DNA of 18,689 nt, taken from positions 1 through 18,689 of the forward strand of contig DYBN01000002.1 in the NCBI GenBank assembly GCA_019418605.1, given 5' to 3'. The stretch is from Sutterella sp. GTDB lineage: Bacteria; Pseudomonadota; Gammaproteobacteria; Burkholderiales; Burkholderiaceae_F. Every line of letters starts with the position of its first letter. Positions within the stretch are counted from its first letter, which is position 1. Below are positions 1 through 10,100 of this stretch, one piece after another. A program made the position numbers and the translations under genes. The notes under the pieces are model-generated. The model searched no databases. It worked only from the letters and a program-made list of their open reading frames with translations, and was not told the origin of the DNA.

Positions 1-228
1 GTTCTTTAAAAATTTGGAAAACAAGTAAAGCGTTCAATCGCTCGAATTCTGAGATTGATGAGGTTTCGGAGTTCAAGAAAGAGCGATTGGAACGGGTTGT
101 GATTGCATTCATCGAGTTTCAAAGATTTTTTCAGCGCATGCTGAAAACATCACGAGCTCAAGAGAGAACAGCACGTTACGAAAAGTAGTCACGTGAGATT
201 CTGCAGGCAAAAGGCTGCAGGGTTATAG
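1..228 (+). other. 3' part of 16S-23S internal transcribed spacer with boxA-like element
   Basis: This stretch precedes the 23S start and has no open frame of note and no tRNA-like cloverleaf. The first bases (GTTCTTTAAAAATT) resemble the boxA antitermination element found in rrn leaders and spacers, where NusB and S10 bind to protect rRNA transcription from early termination. The last part (about 223-228) is complementary to the bases just after 23S, forming the long processing stem cut by RNase III. Any spacer tRNA genes would lie left of the window. Confidence 0.8.
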
Positions 229-3119
<2,891 letters not shown>

Positions 3120-3299
3120 ATAACCGTGCTGCCTAAAGTGAGCTTGCAGAAAAAATGCAGGTGATGAAGGAAGCGGCGGCTGAAAAGACAAAGAAATTGC
3201 GATGGCGTGCAAAGAAAAGCACGACCCGTGCTTTGCTTGATTTCCCAAAGAATTTGAAGACTGCGCGAAATTAAAACCCGCGCAGGCTTTTAAAGCCTT
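3120..3299 (+). other. 23S-5S spacer with processing hairpins
   Basis: No gene is seen here. Positions 3120-3123 continue the 23S processing stem. Two hairpins are clear: 3216-3223 with 3227-3234 (8 bp, 3-base loop), and 3261-3267 with 3279-3285 (CTGCGCG/CGCGCAG) just before 5S. Neither is followed by a T run, so they look like rRNA maturation signals rather than terminators. A near-palindrome around 3284-3298 abuts the 5S start. Confidence 0.7.
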
Positions 3300-3417
3300 T
3301 GCCTGGCGGCCATACCGAAGTGGTCCCACTCCTTCCCATTCCGAACAGGACAGTGAAACGCTTCAGGGCCGATGATAGTTGGTTGTATTTCCAGTGAAAG
3401 TAGGTCACTGCCAGGCT
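3300..3417 (+). rRNA. rrf: 5S ribosomal RNA
   Basis: About 118 bases starting TGCCTGGCGGCC and ending CTGCCAGGC. The terminal stem GCCTGGC (3301-3307) pairs with GCCAGGC (3410-3416). The internal CCGAAC and AGTGAAACG blocks typical of bacterial 5S are present near 3341 and 3351. It sits about 180 bases after 23S, as usual for an rrn operon. Confidence 0.96.
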
Positions 3418-3431
3418 CTCCCATTTGCAAG

Positions 3432-3472
3432 ACCCTCGGACTGCAGCACGCAGACCGGGGGTTTTGTTTTTT
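3432..3472 (+). terminator. rrn operon intrinsic terminator
   Basis: ACCCTCGG (3432-3439) pairs with CCGGGGGT (3455-3462) with one G-T wobble. An inner stem CTGC/GCAG (3441-3444 with 3450-3453) closes an AGCAC loop. The T-rich run 3462-3472 follows directly. It lies 15 bases after 5S and fits the end of the rRNA transcript. Confidence 0.9.
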
Positions 3473-3623
3473 CTGCTCCCGGTTTTCACCGCCCTGGAGG
3501 AGAGCGCGCGCGGGCGCGTGCTGCCCGCGAAGCCCCCTTCCTTGAAGTAAGATGCTCAGCACGGTGCGCTGAGCTTTCATACGCGTGCCGCCCATTCATC
3601 AGACATCGGCAGGCACAAGCGGC

Positions 3624-4532
3624 ATGGCAAGGCAGAAAGCGAAGGCGGCGGCCAGGGACAAGGCCGGCGAAAGGAAGTCGGAGCAGAAGTCGGCGCAGAA
3701 GTCGGCGCAGAAGTCGGTGCAGGACGGGGACGGGGCTCGGAAGGCCGCGGCCAAGTCTCGCGCGGCGGGCGCCTTCAGTGCGCGAGAAAGCTGCGCGCCC
3801 GGTCCTCAACCCCGGCAAACGCAGGATGATGCCAAGCAAGAACACGGCGCGCAAAGCGCCGCTGCAAAGAGCGCCGGGGAGGGCGCCGAGCCGCAGCGCG
3901 TGATTGAGCGAAAGCCCGGGCGCGTGCGCCGTCAGGAAATTCTTCAGGCGCTCGCTCTCATTCTGGGACAGGCCGACGAGCGAAACTTCTCAACGCGCCG
4001 CATCGCCGCGCAGGCCGGCATTTCGGAGGCGTGCCTGTATCGCCACTTCAAGAGCAAGGCCGAGATGATCGACGGTCTCGTGGGCTTTTGCCGGGAGGCC
4101 TTTGACGCGATGTTCTCTGAAATCGACGCCAAGGAACGGATTTCGGGCGTAGAGAAGTCGCTCTTGAAAATCGAAGTGCTCCTGCTTTTTTCTTCCAGCA
4201 ACCCCGGCATCACGCGCATGCTCACGGGCGAGGCGCTCACGGGACTGCCCGAGGAGAGCTTTGCGCGGGTGCGCGAGGTCATCCATTACGCCCAGACTTC
4301 CGTGCGAAACTCCCTGCGGCTTGCCGTCATCGCCAATGAACTGCCGCTTGCAACCGACATCGCCATGCACGCCGAAGCGATGATGAGCTACGTCGAAGGG
4401 CGCTGGCGGCGCTTTACGGCTTCTCATTTTCAGGACTCTCCCACCAACGGCTGGCCCGTGGCGCGCGCCGTTTTCTCGCACGTCGGAGAGCCGCAGAGCG
4501 CTCAAGGCAAAGCCGCGGCTGCGCCCGCCTGA
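3624..4532 (+). CDS. slmA: SlmA-like TetR-family nucleoid occlusion factor with long basic N-terminal tail
   Basis: 302 residues from ATG 3624. The core from about residue 97 (RVRRQEILQALALIL) matches SlmA: a TetR helix-turn-helix with STRRIAAQAGISEACLYRHF, then an all-helical ligand/dimer domain with NPGITRMLTGEAL, close to the E. coli SlmA NPGLTRILTGHAL segment. SlmA binds specific chromosomal sites and blocks FtsZ ring assembly over the nucleoid. Family members are about 200 residues. Here roughly 90 extra residues rich in Lys, Ala, Ser and Gln precede the core, built partly from a 12-bp tandem repeat. The start is uncertain: GTG 3585 gives 315 residues, ATG 3624 gives 302, and GTG 3900 would give a normal-sized 210-residue protein, but none has a strong Shine-Dalgarno. 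It follows the rrn terminator and is probably monocistronic. It could instead be another TetR regulator. Confidence 0.8.
   Translation: MARQKAKAAARDKAGERKSEQKSAQKSAQKSVQDGDGARKAAAKSRAAGAFSARESCAPGPQPRQTQDDAKQEHGAQSAAAKSAGEGAEPQRVIERKPGRVRRQEILQALALILGQADERNFSTRRIAAQAGISEACLYRHFKSKAEMIDGLVGFCREAFDAMFSEIDAKERISGVEKSLLKIEVLLLFSSSNPGITRMLTGEALTGLPEESFARVREVIHYAQTSVRNSLRLAVIANELPLATDIAMHAEAMMSYVEGRWRRFTASHFQDSPTNGWPVARAVFSHVGEPQSAQGKAAAAPA
3684..3719 (+). repeat. 12-bp tandem repeat inside the slmA N-terminal tail
   Basis: Three head-to-tail copies of CAGAAGTCGGCG occur at 3684-3695, 3696-3707 and 3708-3719, the last with one change. A decayed fourth copy lies just upstream (about 3672-3683). The unit is a multiple of three, so copy changes keep the frame and add or remove a QKSA/QKSV step of the basic tail. 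Confidence 0.9.
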
Positions 4533-4679
4533 TGGCAGACGGCCCGTGAGCGCCAATCCGCTCTGAGGCTGCGCGGGGTGGCCGTTTGTCTGTTTCTCTC
4601 CGCGAGCCTTCCTCATTTTCTTCTTCTCCCGCCTGGGTGCACCAGGGCCCCTTGTTTGCACTGCTGCGGCACTCGCGCG

Positions 4680-4696
4680 TGCACAAAATCGGTGCG
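4680..4696 (+). promoter_or_regulatory. NtrC-like enhancer binding site
   Basis: The 17-mer TGCACAAAATCGGTGCG fits the NtrC dyad TGCACCA-N3-TGGTGCA in both outer arms (TGCAC and GTGC, correct spacing), with mismatches in inner positions. It lies about 140-170 bases upstream of the expected start of the sigma-54 promoter, a normal enhancer distance. An isolated TGCACCA half-site at 4638-4644 may be a second weak site. Confidence 0.6.
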
Positions 4697-4744
4697 CGGC
4701 TGCTGCGCTCTGACCTTCCTCTTCGTTCTGCGCCTTTGGGTGCC

Positions 4745-4779
4745 GCAAAGCCGGCGCTTTGGCGGCTTTGCGCCTTTTT
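4745..4779 (+). terminator. Possible intrinsic terminator downstream of slmA
   Basis: GCAAAGCC (4745-4752) pairs perfectly with GGCTTTGC (4764-4771), loop of 11, followed by GCC and T5 (4775-4779). It lies about 210 bases after the slmA stop and before the glnK promoter, so it would insulate the two units. The distance from the gene makes the role moderately certain. Confidence 0.55.
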
Positions 4780-4822
4780 CGCGCTTGGCGCAAAGGGCCC
4801 GAAGACGCTCTTGCGCATTGTC

Positions 4823-4838
4823 TGGCACGCAAATTGCT
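4823..4838 (+). promoter_or_regulatory. Sigma-54 (RpoN) promoter of glnK-amtB
   Basis: TGGCACG (4823-4829), four bases, then TTGCT (4834-4838) is an exact match to the -24/-12 consensus TGGCACG-N4-TTGCW, with GG and GC separated by exactly 10 bases. The expected transcription start is near 4849, giving a leader of about 200 bases before glnK. A sigma-54 promoter with an upstream NtrC site is the classical arrangement for glnK-amtB. Confidence 0.92.
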
Positions 4839-4962
4839 TTTGTCTTTCTCGTCGTGAAAGCCCCGCTTTCTCTTTGAGCGCCCTGCGCGCGCGTCTTTTT
4901 GCCGCCTGCTTTTTTTTAGGCGCGGCGGCAAGGGCGCCTAGCGTGCAAGGCGATGGGAAAGG

Positions 4963-5000
4963 CGGCCGCCTTCAGGGAGGAAGGCGCCGGGGCTTTTTTT
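4963..5000 (+). terminator. Candidate attenuator hairpin in the glnK leader
   Basis: CGCCTT (4967-4972) pairs with AAGGCG (4981-4986) around an 8-base loop. The stem extends by CGG (4963-4965) with CCG (4987-4989) across one bulged base. Seven T residues follow at 4994-5000. It lies between the sigma-54 promoter and the glnK start, so if active it would stop glnK-amtB transcription early. Another hairpin, TAGGCGC (4917-4923) with GCGCCTA (4934-4940), lies just upstream; it has no T run. Confidence 0.5.
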
Positions 5001-5045
5001 AAGAAACAGCCACAACAACAGCACAACACAGGGAGACGGACAACC

Positions 5046-5384
5046 ATGAAGCTGGTGATGATGATCATCAAGCCCTTCAAGCTTGACGATCTGCGGGAGG
5101 CCTTGTCGGCCTTGGGCGTGACGGGAATGACGGTCACCGAAGTCAAGGGATTCGGGCGGCAAAAAGGACACACGGAGCTTTATCGGGGCGCCGAGTACGT
5201 GATCGACTTTCTGCCCAAGCTCAAGGTCGAGGTGGCCGTGAGCGACGACAAGCTCGACCTGGTCGTCGAAGAGGCGATAAAGGCCACCCGCACCGGGCAC
5301 TGGGGCGACGGAAAGATTTTCGTCACCAACCTCGAGCGGTGCGTGCGCATCCGCACGGGCGAAACCGACGAAAACGCCCTTTAA
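5046..5384 (+). CDS. glnK: Nitrogen regulatory PII protein GlnK
   Basis: 112 residues, the standard PII length. PII trimers sense ATP/ADP and 2-oxoglutarate, are uridylylated by GlnD, and when unmodified plug AmtB. Visible signatures are the N-terminal IIKPFKLDDLREAL, the T-loop GFGRQKGHTELYRGAEY with the modification site Tyr51, and the C-terminal signature GDGKIFV followed by RIRTGE. ATG 5046 is chosen because the protein then begins MKLVMMIIKPFK like other PII proteins; AGGGAGAC upstream serves as Shine-Dalgarno. One oddity is the B-loop: residues 85-86 are His-Trp where E. coli GlnB has Lys-Ile. It is 57 bases upstream of amtB in one operon, which favours glnK over glnB. Transcription is probably NtrC/sigma-54 dependent. 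Confidence 0.96.
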   Translation: MKLVMMIIKPFKLDDLREALSALGVTGMTVTEVKGFGRQKGHTELYRGAEYVIDFLPKLKVEVAVSDDKLDLVVEEAIKATRTGHWGDGKIFVTNLERCVRIRTGETDENAL

Positions 5385-5441
5385 GGCCGACACAAAGAAA
5401 AAACAACGCAAAGGAAACGAAAACAGGGAGACAAAAAGAAA

Positions 5442-6749
5442 ATGAAGCCAATGCTGATCTCTACGCGCCTGCCGCGGCGCCTGCTCGGTTGGGCCGCGGG
5501 CTGCGCGGCGCTTTTGGCGAGCGCCGCTGCGAGCGCCGCCGAGACGCCGGTCATTGACAAGGCCGACACGGCCTGGGTGCTTGTCGCGGCGCTTTTGGTG
5601 CTCTTCATGACGATTCCGGGCATCGCCCTTTTTTATGCCGGCATGGTGCGCAAGAAGAACATCCTCTCGACGCTCGCGCAGTCGGTGGCAATCTGCATGA
5701 TCTGCTCCGTCCTGTGGTGGGCGGCGGGCTACTCGCTTGCCTTTTCCGAGGGCTCGAGCTTTGTGGGCGGGCTCTCCAAGATATTTTTGTCGGGGATTGC
5801 GATTGATACGCTCTCGGGGTCGATTCCGGAGATTCTCTTTGTCTTCTTTCAGATGACCTTTGCGATTCTCACGCCTGCGCTCATTGTCGGCAGCTGGGCC
5901 GAGCGCATGAAGTTTTCGGCGCTTCTTGCCTTCACCGTGTGCTGGAGCCTGTTGGTCTACGCGCCCGTGTGCCACTGGGTGTGGGCTTCCGACGGGTATT
6001 TCTTTGAAATGGGAGCGCTTGATTACGCTGGCGGCACGGTCGTGCACATCAACGCTGGGATCGCAGGTCTTGTGGGGTGCCTGATGCTGGGCAAGCGCAG
6101 CGGCTACGGCACGCAGGCGCTCACTCCCGCCAACCTCACCTACGCCATGATCGGCGCGAGCTTTCTGTGGTTTGGCTGGATGGGCTTTAACGGCGGCTCG
6201 GGCCTTGAGGCCAACGCCCGCGCGGCGATGGCCATTGTGGCCACGCAGCTTGCCGCTGCCGCCGGGGCCTTGAGCTGGATGATTGTCGAATGGAAAAGCC
6301 GCGGGCGGCCTTCTCTTTTGGGATTGGTCTCCGGCGCCGTGGCGGGACTTGTGGCCGTCACCCCCGCTGCGGGCTTCATTCTGCCCGCAAGCGGCGTCAT
6401 CATCGGCCTTATTGCGGGCGCGGTCTGCTTTGTGTCCGTGTCGGTGGTCAAGGCGCGGCTGGGCTACGACGACTCGCTTGACGCCTTCGGCGTGCACGGC
6501 GTGGGGGGCATTGTCGGAGCGCTTTTGACGGCGGTCTTTGCCACGAGCGCGGTGACGGGATCCGATCTCCCTTCAATGGGCGAGCAGCTTGGCATTCAGG
6601 CGCTCTCCGTGGTGGCAACGCTCGTCTACAGCGGCGTCATGAGCGCGGCCATCCTATGGGTCATCAAGCGCACGATCGGCTTGCGCGTGACGCACGAAGA
6701 GGAGCTCACGGGGCTTGATCTTGCAGTGCACGGCGAGCGCATCGAGTAA
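5442..6749 (+). CDS. amtB: Ammonium transporter AmtB
   Basis: 435 residues, normal for AmtB with a cleavable signal peptide (residues 1-33, ending ASA). Amt proteins are trimeric inner-membrane channels with 11 membrane helices per subunit that move ammonium into the cell. The pore histidines are present: VVHINAG (His202) and FGVHGVGG (His352), together with Asp194 in ALDYAGG, which holds the fold near the outer binding site. Other conserved blocks are FYAGMVRKKN (64-73) and WFGWMGFNGGS (243-253). The cytoplasmic tail GLRVTHEEELTGLDLAVHGE matches the segment that contacts GlnK. Its leader repeats the ACAGGGAGAC motif seen before glnK. Expression probably follows the sigma-54 promoter upstream of glnK. 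Confidence 0.97.
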   Translation: MKPMLISTRLPRRLLGWAAGCAALLASAAASAAETPVIDKADTAWVLVAALLVLFMTIPGIALFYAGMVRKKNILSTLAQSVAICMICSVLWWAAGYSLAFSEGSSFVGGLSKIFLSGIAIDTLSGSIPEILFVFFQMTFAILTPALIVGSWAERMKFSALLAFTVCWSLLVYAPVCHWVWASDGYFFEMGALDYAGGTVVHINAGIAGLVGCLMLGKRSGYGTQALTPANLTYAMIGASFLWFGWMGFNGGSGLEANARAAMAIVATQLAAAAGALSWMIVEWKSRGRPSLLGLVSGAVAGLVAVTPAAGFILPASGVIIGLIAGAVCFVSVSVVKARLGYDDSLDAFGVHGVGGIVGALLTAVFATSAVTGSDLPSMGEQLGIQALSVVATLVYSGVMSAAILWVIKRTIGLRVTHEEELTGLDLAVHGERIE

Positions 6750-6796
6750 GCTCTCTCAGGGACTTGAAAAAGAGCGGGCGCGCTTTGCGCTGCGCG

Positions 6797-6851
6797 GGGA
6801 GGCCTTTCGGCAGGCCTCCCACGGCCGCAGCGGGGCGCGCCCCTTTCTTTT
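6797..6851 (+). terminator. Probable glnK-amtB terminator
   Basis: GGGAGGCCT (6797-6805) pairs with AGGCCTCCC (6812-6820) around a 6-base loop containing TTCGG. A second GC palindrome GGGGCGCGCCCC (6832-6843) follows and runs directly into TTTCTTTT (6844-6851). The T run is adjacent only to the second, weaker hairpin, so efficiency is uncertain. Confidence 0.6.
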
Positions 6852-7024
6852 GGTGTGAGCGCGGCAGGAAACCCCTGCAAAAAGGCGGTTTAAAGAAAGC
6901 CGGTGTTGTATGTCTGGCTGTGGCTTATTTGGTACTCATAAATATGGGAGAAAACTGAAAAGTGTTTTAAATCAAAGACATTCATGATCTTTTTTGTTGG
7001 GAAAATCATCCAAAACCTTAAGGG

Positions 7025-7055
7025 TTAACAATTAGCTGGGGGGGGGGTGTATCAA
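7025..7055 (+). promoter_or_regulatory. Candidate autotransporter promoter with a G-tract spacer
   Basis: TTAACA (7025-7030) resembles a -35 box and TATCAA (7050-7055) a -10 box. The spacer is 19 bases, of which ten are the G run at 7038-7047. Loss of two G residues would bring the spacing to the optimal 17. The expected start near 7062 gives a leader of about 67 bases. Box assignments are by eye. Confidence 0.5.
7038..7047 (+). repeat. Homopolymeric G10 tract
   Basis: Ten consecutive G residues occur 81 bases before the autotransporter start codon, in an otherwise AT-rich region. Such runs change length by slipped-strand mispairing. I noticed no other single-base run this long in the window. 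Confidence 0.98.
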
Positions 7056-7071
7056 ATTTTTAACCTCTCCA

Positions 7072-7093
7072 CGTCCGTCTGACCAATCGGACG
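7072..7093 (+). promoter_or_regulatory. Hairpin in the autotransporter leader
   Basis: CGTCCG (7072-7077) pairs with CGGACG (7088-7093) around a 10-base loop; GTTTT follows. It lies within the predicted 5' untranslated region, 35 bases before the start codon. It could act as a weak terminator or as a messenger-stability or translation element. Confidence 0.5.
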
Positions 7094-7128
7094 GTTTTCT
7101 GAATCTTGAAAGCTTTTGAAAAAAGATC

Positions 7129-10100
7129 ATGAACAAGACTTATAAAGTTGTCTTCAGCAAGGTGCGCGGTGCCTTGACTGTTGTAAACGAAGCCACATCT
7201 TCGGTGCAGGCCAAGGGTGCCAAGACGGTTGTGGCTGCCGCCGCCATGCTGGCGATGGGCTCCGCGATGGCGGAGTCACACTGGGTTGTTCCCGGCGAAG
7301 ACGTGCCTTCCGTCACCAACGACACTCAGACGTCCTTGGAAGCTCTCACGGAAGATAGCTACTCCTACACCAGGACTGATTCCTCTGCTCCCAGCGGTTT
7401 TCTGAGCATCAGTAGTGGTTCCGAAACCGACAATGTGTTTGATAAAACCGTTTGGGCCTCCGGCAGCGCGGAAAATGTTCGGGCGCACGCGCTGTCTGTG
7501 GCTGGGGTGAATGCCGGTCTGACCAATACGGGCACTATTTACATCACCTCAGAAAAGGGAGCGGCTTCTTTCTCGCAAAAAGGCATGATGTCGAATGCCG
7601 GAGCCGTCGTGGTCAACAAGGGTACGATCGTGGCCAAGAATGCCTATGGCATGACCGTTGGCACGGCCTCCGGGACTAATGATGAAGGACAAAGCGTCGG
7701 CTCGAGGATCATCAACGACGTTGACGGCGTCATCTATGTGGAAGGCGAAGGCGCAGGCATTGAGCTTGGCGGTGCGGAAGGATCGACTGCCGTCAACAAC
7801 GGCCAAATTCTCGCTCAAGATTCGTCTGACTCTTGGAAGCACGGCGTCTTGATTAACGTTAACAGCTCGAGCTTCACCAACAATGGTCTGATTTCAGTCG
7901 TTCAGGAAACTCACGGGGACATTGAGAGCTCTGCGATCGAAGTCAAGAGCAATGCCCAAAACGTGACCGTCACCCTTGACCAAAACTCGAAGGTCGAGGG
8001 TGTGATCCATTTTGCCGAGGTGACCGCTGAAGGCGTAACGGATTCGGGCAACAAGCTCATCGCCGACGGAGCGAAGGATACGCTCAACCTCAAGTCCGAC
8101 GACGCCGGGCTTGATTTCGATGTTATCAACGGCGCCGACATCACGCTTGCTGACCGCGCGGAAGGGGAAAAGCCTTCCAAGTTCGATACGGTCACGGTTG
8201 AGGGTGCGAAGCTTACGGCTTCCATCTTCCAAGCCAACAACCAGTTCAAGAACGTCAACCTCAATAGCGGCGGCGTCTTCAACATCACCGCTCTGAACTC
8301 CAACTCGGAAGACTTAGAGGATGGGGTACGGGACCGCTTGCTTTTGTCGTTTGGCAGCAAGTGGAACCTCAATGGCGGCGATCTGCAGGTAGGTGGTAAC
8401 ACATTCACGGGCCTGCTCAAGATTGGGTCTGCAGACTCTTCGCCTGACTATAAGGGGACGGGCGTCGTCAACGTCACAGCAGGAAATTACAGCTTCAGCA
8501 AGGTTGAGTTTGGCTCTGCTGACGGGAATCAACTCAACATCAGCGGCGGCGCCCTCACGGTTGGCGAGTTTGATATGACCAATGGCGCAACTACGGTGAC
8601 TGGCGGCACGCTCGCCATTGACCAGCTCACGCGCGAAGAAGGCGGTCAGGGGACGCTGACGGTTGACGGCGGCACGCTGCAGACGAGTTCCGGCCAGCTC
8701 TTTACCACGGCGCTCGGCACCGACGGGCAGGGCGAAGAATCCGGTGCTTTGAAGTACTCCGGTGTGCTGACGTTGCAGGACGGGTCAACGATTGCCTTGA
8801 CGGACGGACTCTACAACCTCGCCTACGCGGCGGCAGCCGGTGAAGCGGCTGGTGAAGGCGTGTCCGTTGTCATGCTCGGCAGCCTTGTTGCCGATGACAT
8901 CGAAGGACTCGGCAACACCGCCACGCTCGACGAAGTGAAGGATGTCGGTCCCAATGTGCAGCTCGTCGGCGTGACCGTCGAATCCGAAGGAATGAATGTC
9001 AAGATCGGTGGAGACGAGCCCACGGGTACGGATACCGATACCACGGCCTACCGCGCCGAGTCGCTGCACGTGGCGGCGCTTGATCTTGGCGAAGGCGATA
9101 CGGTCACCATCGACGGCGGCAAGACTCTGACCCTGGTCGGCAACAACGGTGAGCTCATCAGCTCGGAATCGACCGAGGGCGTAAGTGTCGACGTGACCAA
9201 TGGAACGCTCGCCCTGGGCGGACAGTATGCACAGGGCGGCAATCTCAATGGCAAGGTTGAGCTGGTCGGCGCCTCTCAAATGAACGTGACGGGGTCGGAA
9301 ACGTTCGAAGTTGCCGCGGTGAGCGGCACCGGTACGGTGAACGTTGGCGACGAGACCACTGCCGGGCGCCTTAACATCGGCTCTCTTGAGGGCTTTAACG
9401 GCATGATCTTCGTTGATCCTGCCTGGGGCGAGGGCGTCAACCTGGTCTCCGAAGCCTCGCAGCTTGGCATCTACGAAGCAACCGATATGACCTCTCAGGT
9501 CGTCGCAGGCCGCAACTCCGTTGTGGGCCTTGGCGTTGCCGGTAGCGAGGCCGCCGCGGCTCTTCAGGGCATCCTCGACGTCAATCAGAACCTGCAGTGG
9601 GGCGAAGACCTCCAGGCGGCCGTTTATGTCGGCGATGCCGTGACCTTCGGCTCGACGGGCGGCGTGCTCGTCGACGGCTCCCTCACCGCAAGGCCCGCTT
9701 CCGTGACGCCGAACACGGTGACGGTGGCCTCCAACAGCATTCTCATTGCCAACCAGGCGGTGGATACGTCTGAAAACGCCCTCATCGGCGGGACTGTTGC
9801 CTTCAATGAGGGAAGCTACCTCGGTCTTGCCAATGCATCGGTGGGCGAATTCAAGCTTGCTGATGCAACCACGGGCGAGACGCTCGCGCAGGTCGTGACC
9901 GACAACCCCTTCATCAAGGGCACGCTCGGCACGGGCGATCAGGCGGGCACCGTCATTGCGTCCTATGACACGGAAAACGGTCTTTCGGCACTGGCCTCCA
10001 CCGGCCTGCAGGCGATGACCCGCCGTGCGGACACGATCTTGGCGCAGACCATTGCCGACCGCACCTCGATCGATCAGGAACTCAACCCCGGCATCAACCT

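Larger units (their letters stand above)
4533..5045 (+). other. slmA-glnK intergenic regulatory region
   Basis: This 513-base gap holds no credible gene; overlapping frames here have no recognisable motifs. It contains the possible slmA terminator, an NtrC-like dyad, the sigma-54 promoter and a structured glnK leader, each listed separately. A further half-site TGCACCA lies at 4638-4644. The first 100 bases show nothing definable. Confidence 0.7.
6750..7128 (+). other. AT-rich intergenic region upstream of the autotransporter
   Basis: After the amtB terminator the composition drops sharply: about 28 percent GC in 6961-7020 by hand count, against roughly 60 percent in nearby genes. The region holds the candidate promoter, the G10 tract and a leader hairpin, listed separately. 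No small gene was recognised. Confidence 0.7.

Noticed and set aside
4938..6497. 519-residue - strand open frame over glnK-amtB
   Set aside because: It is antisense to two certain genes, rich in Arg, His and Ala as expected from a GC-rich shadow frame, and has no domain cues.
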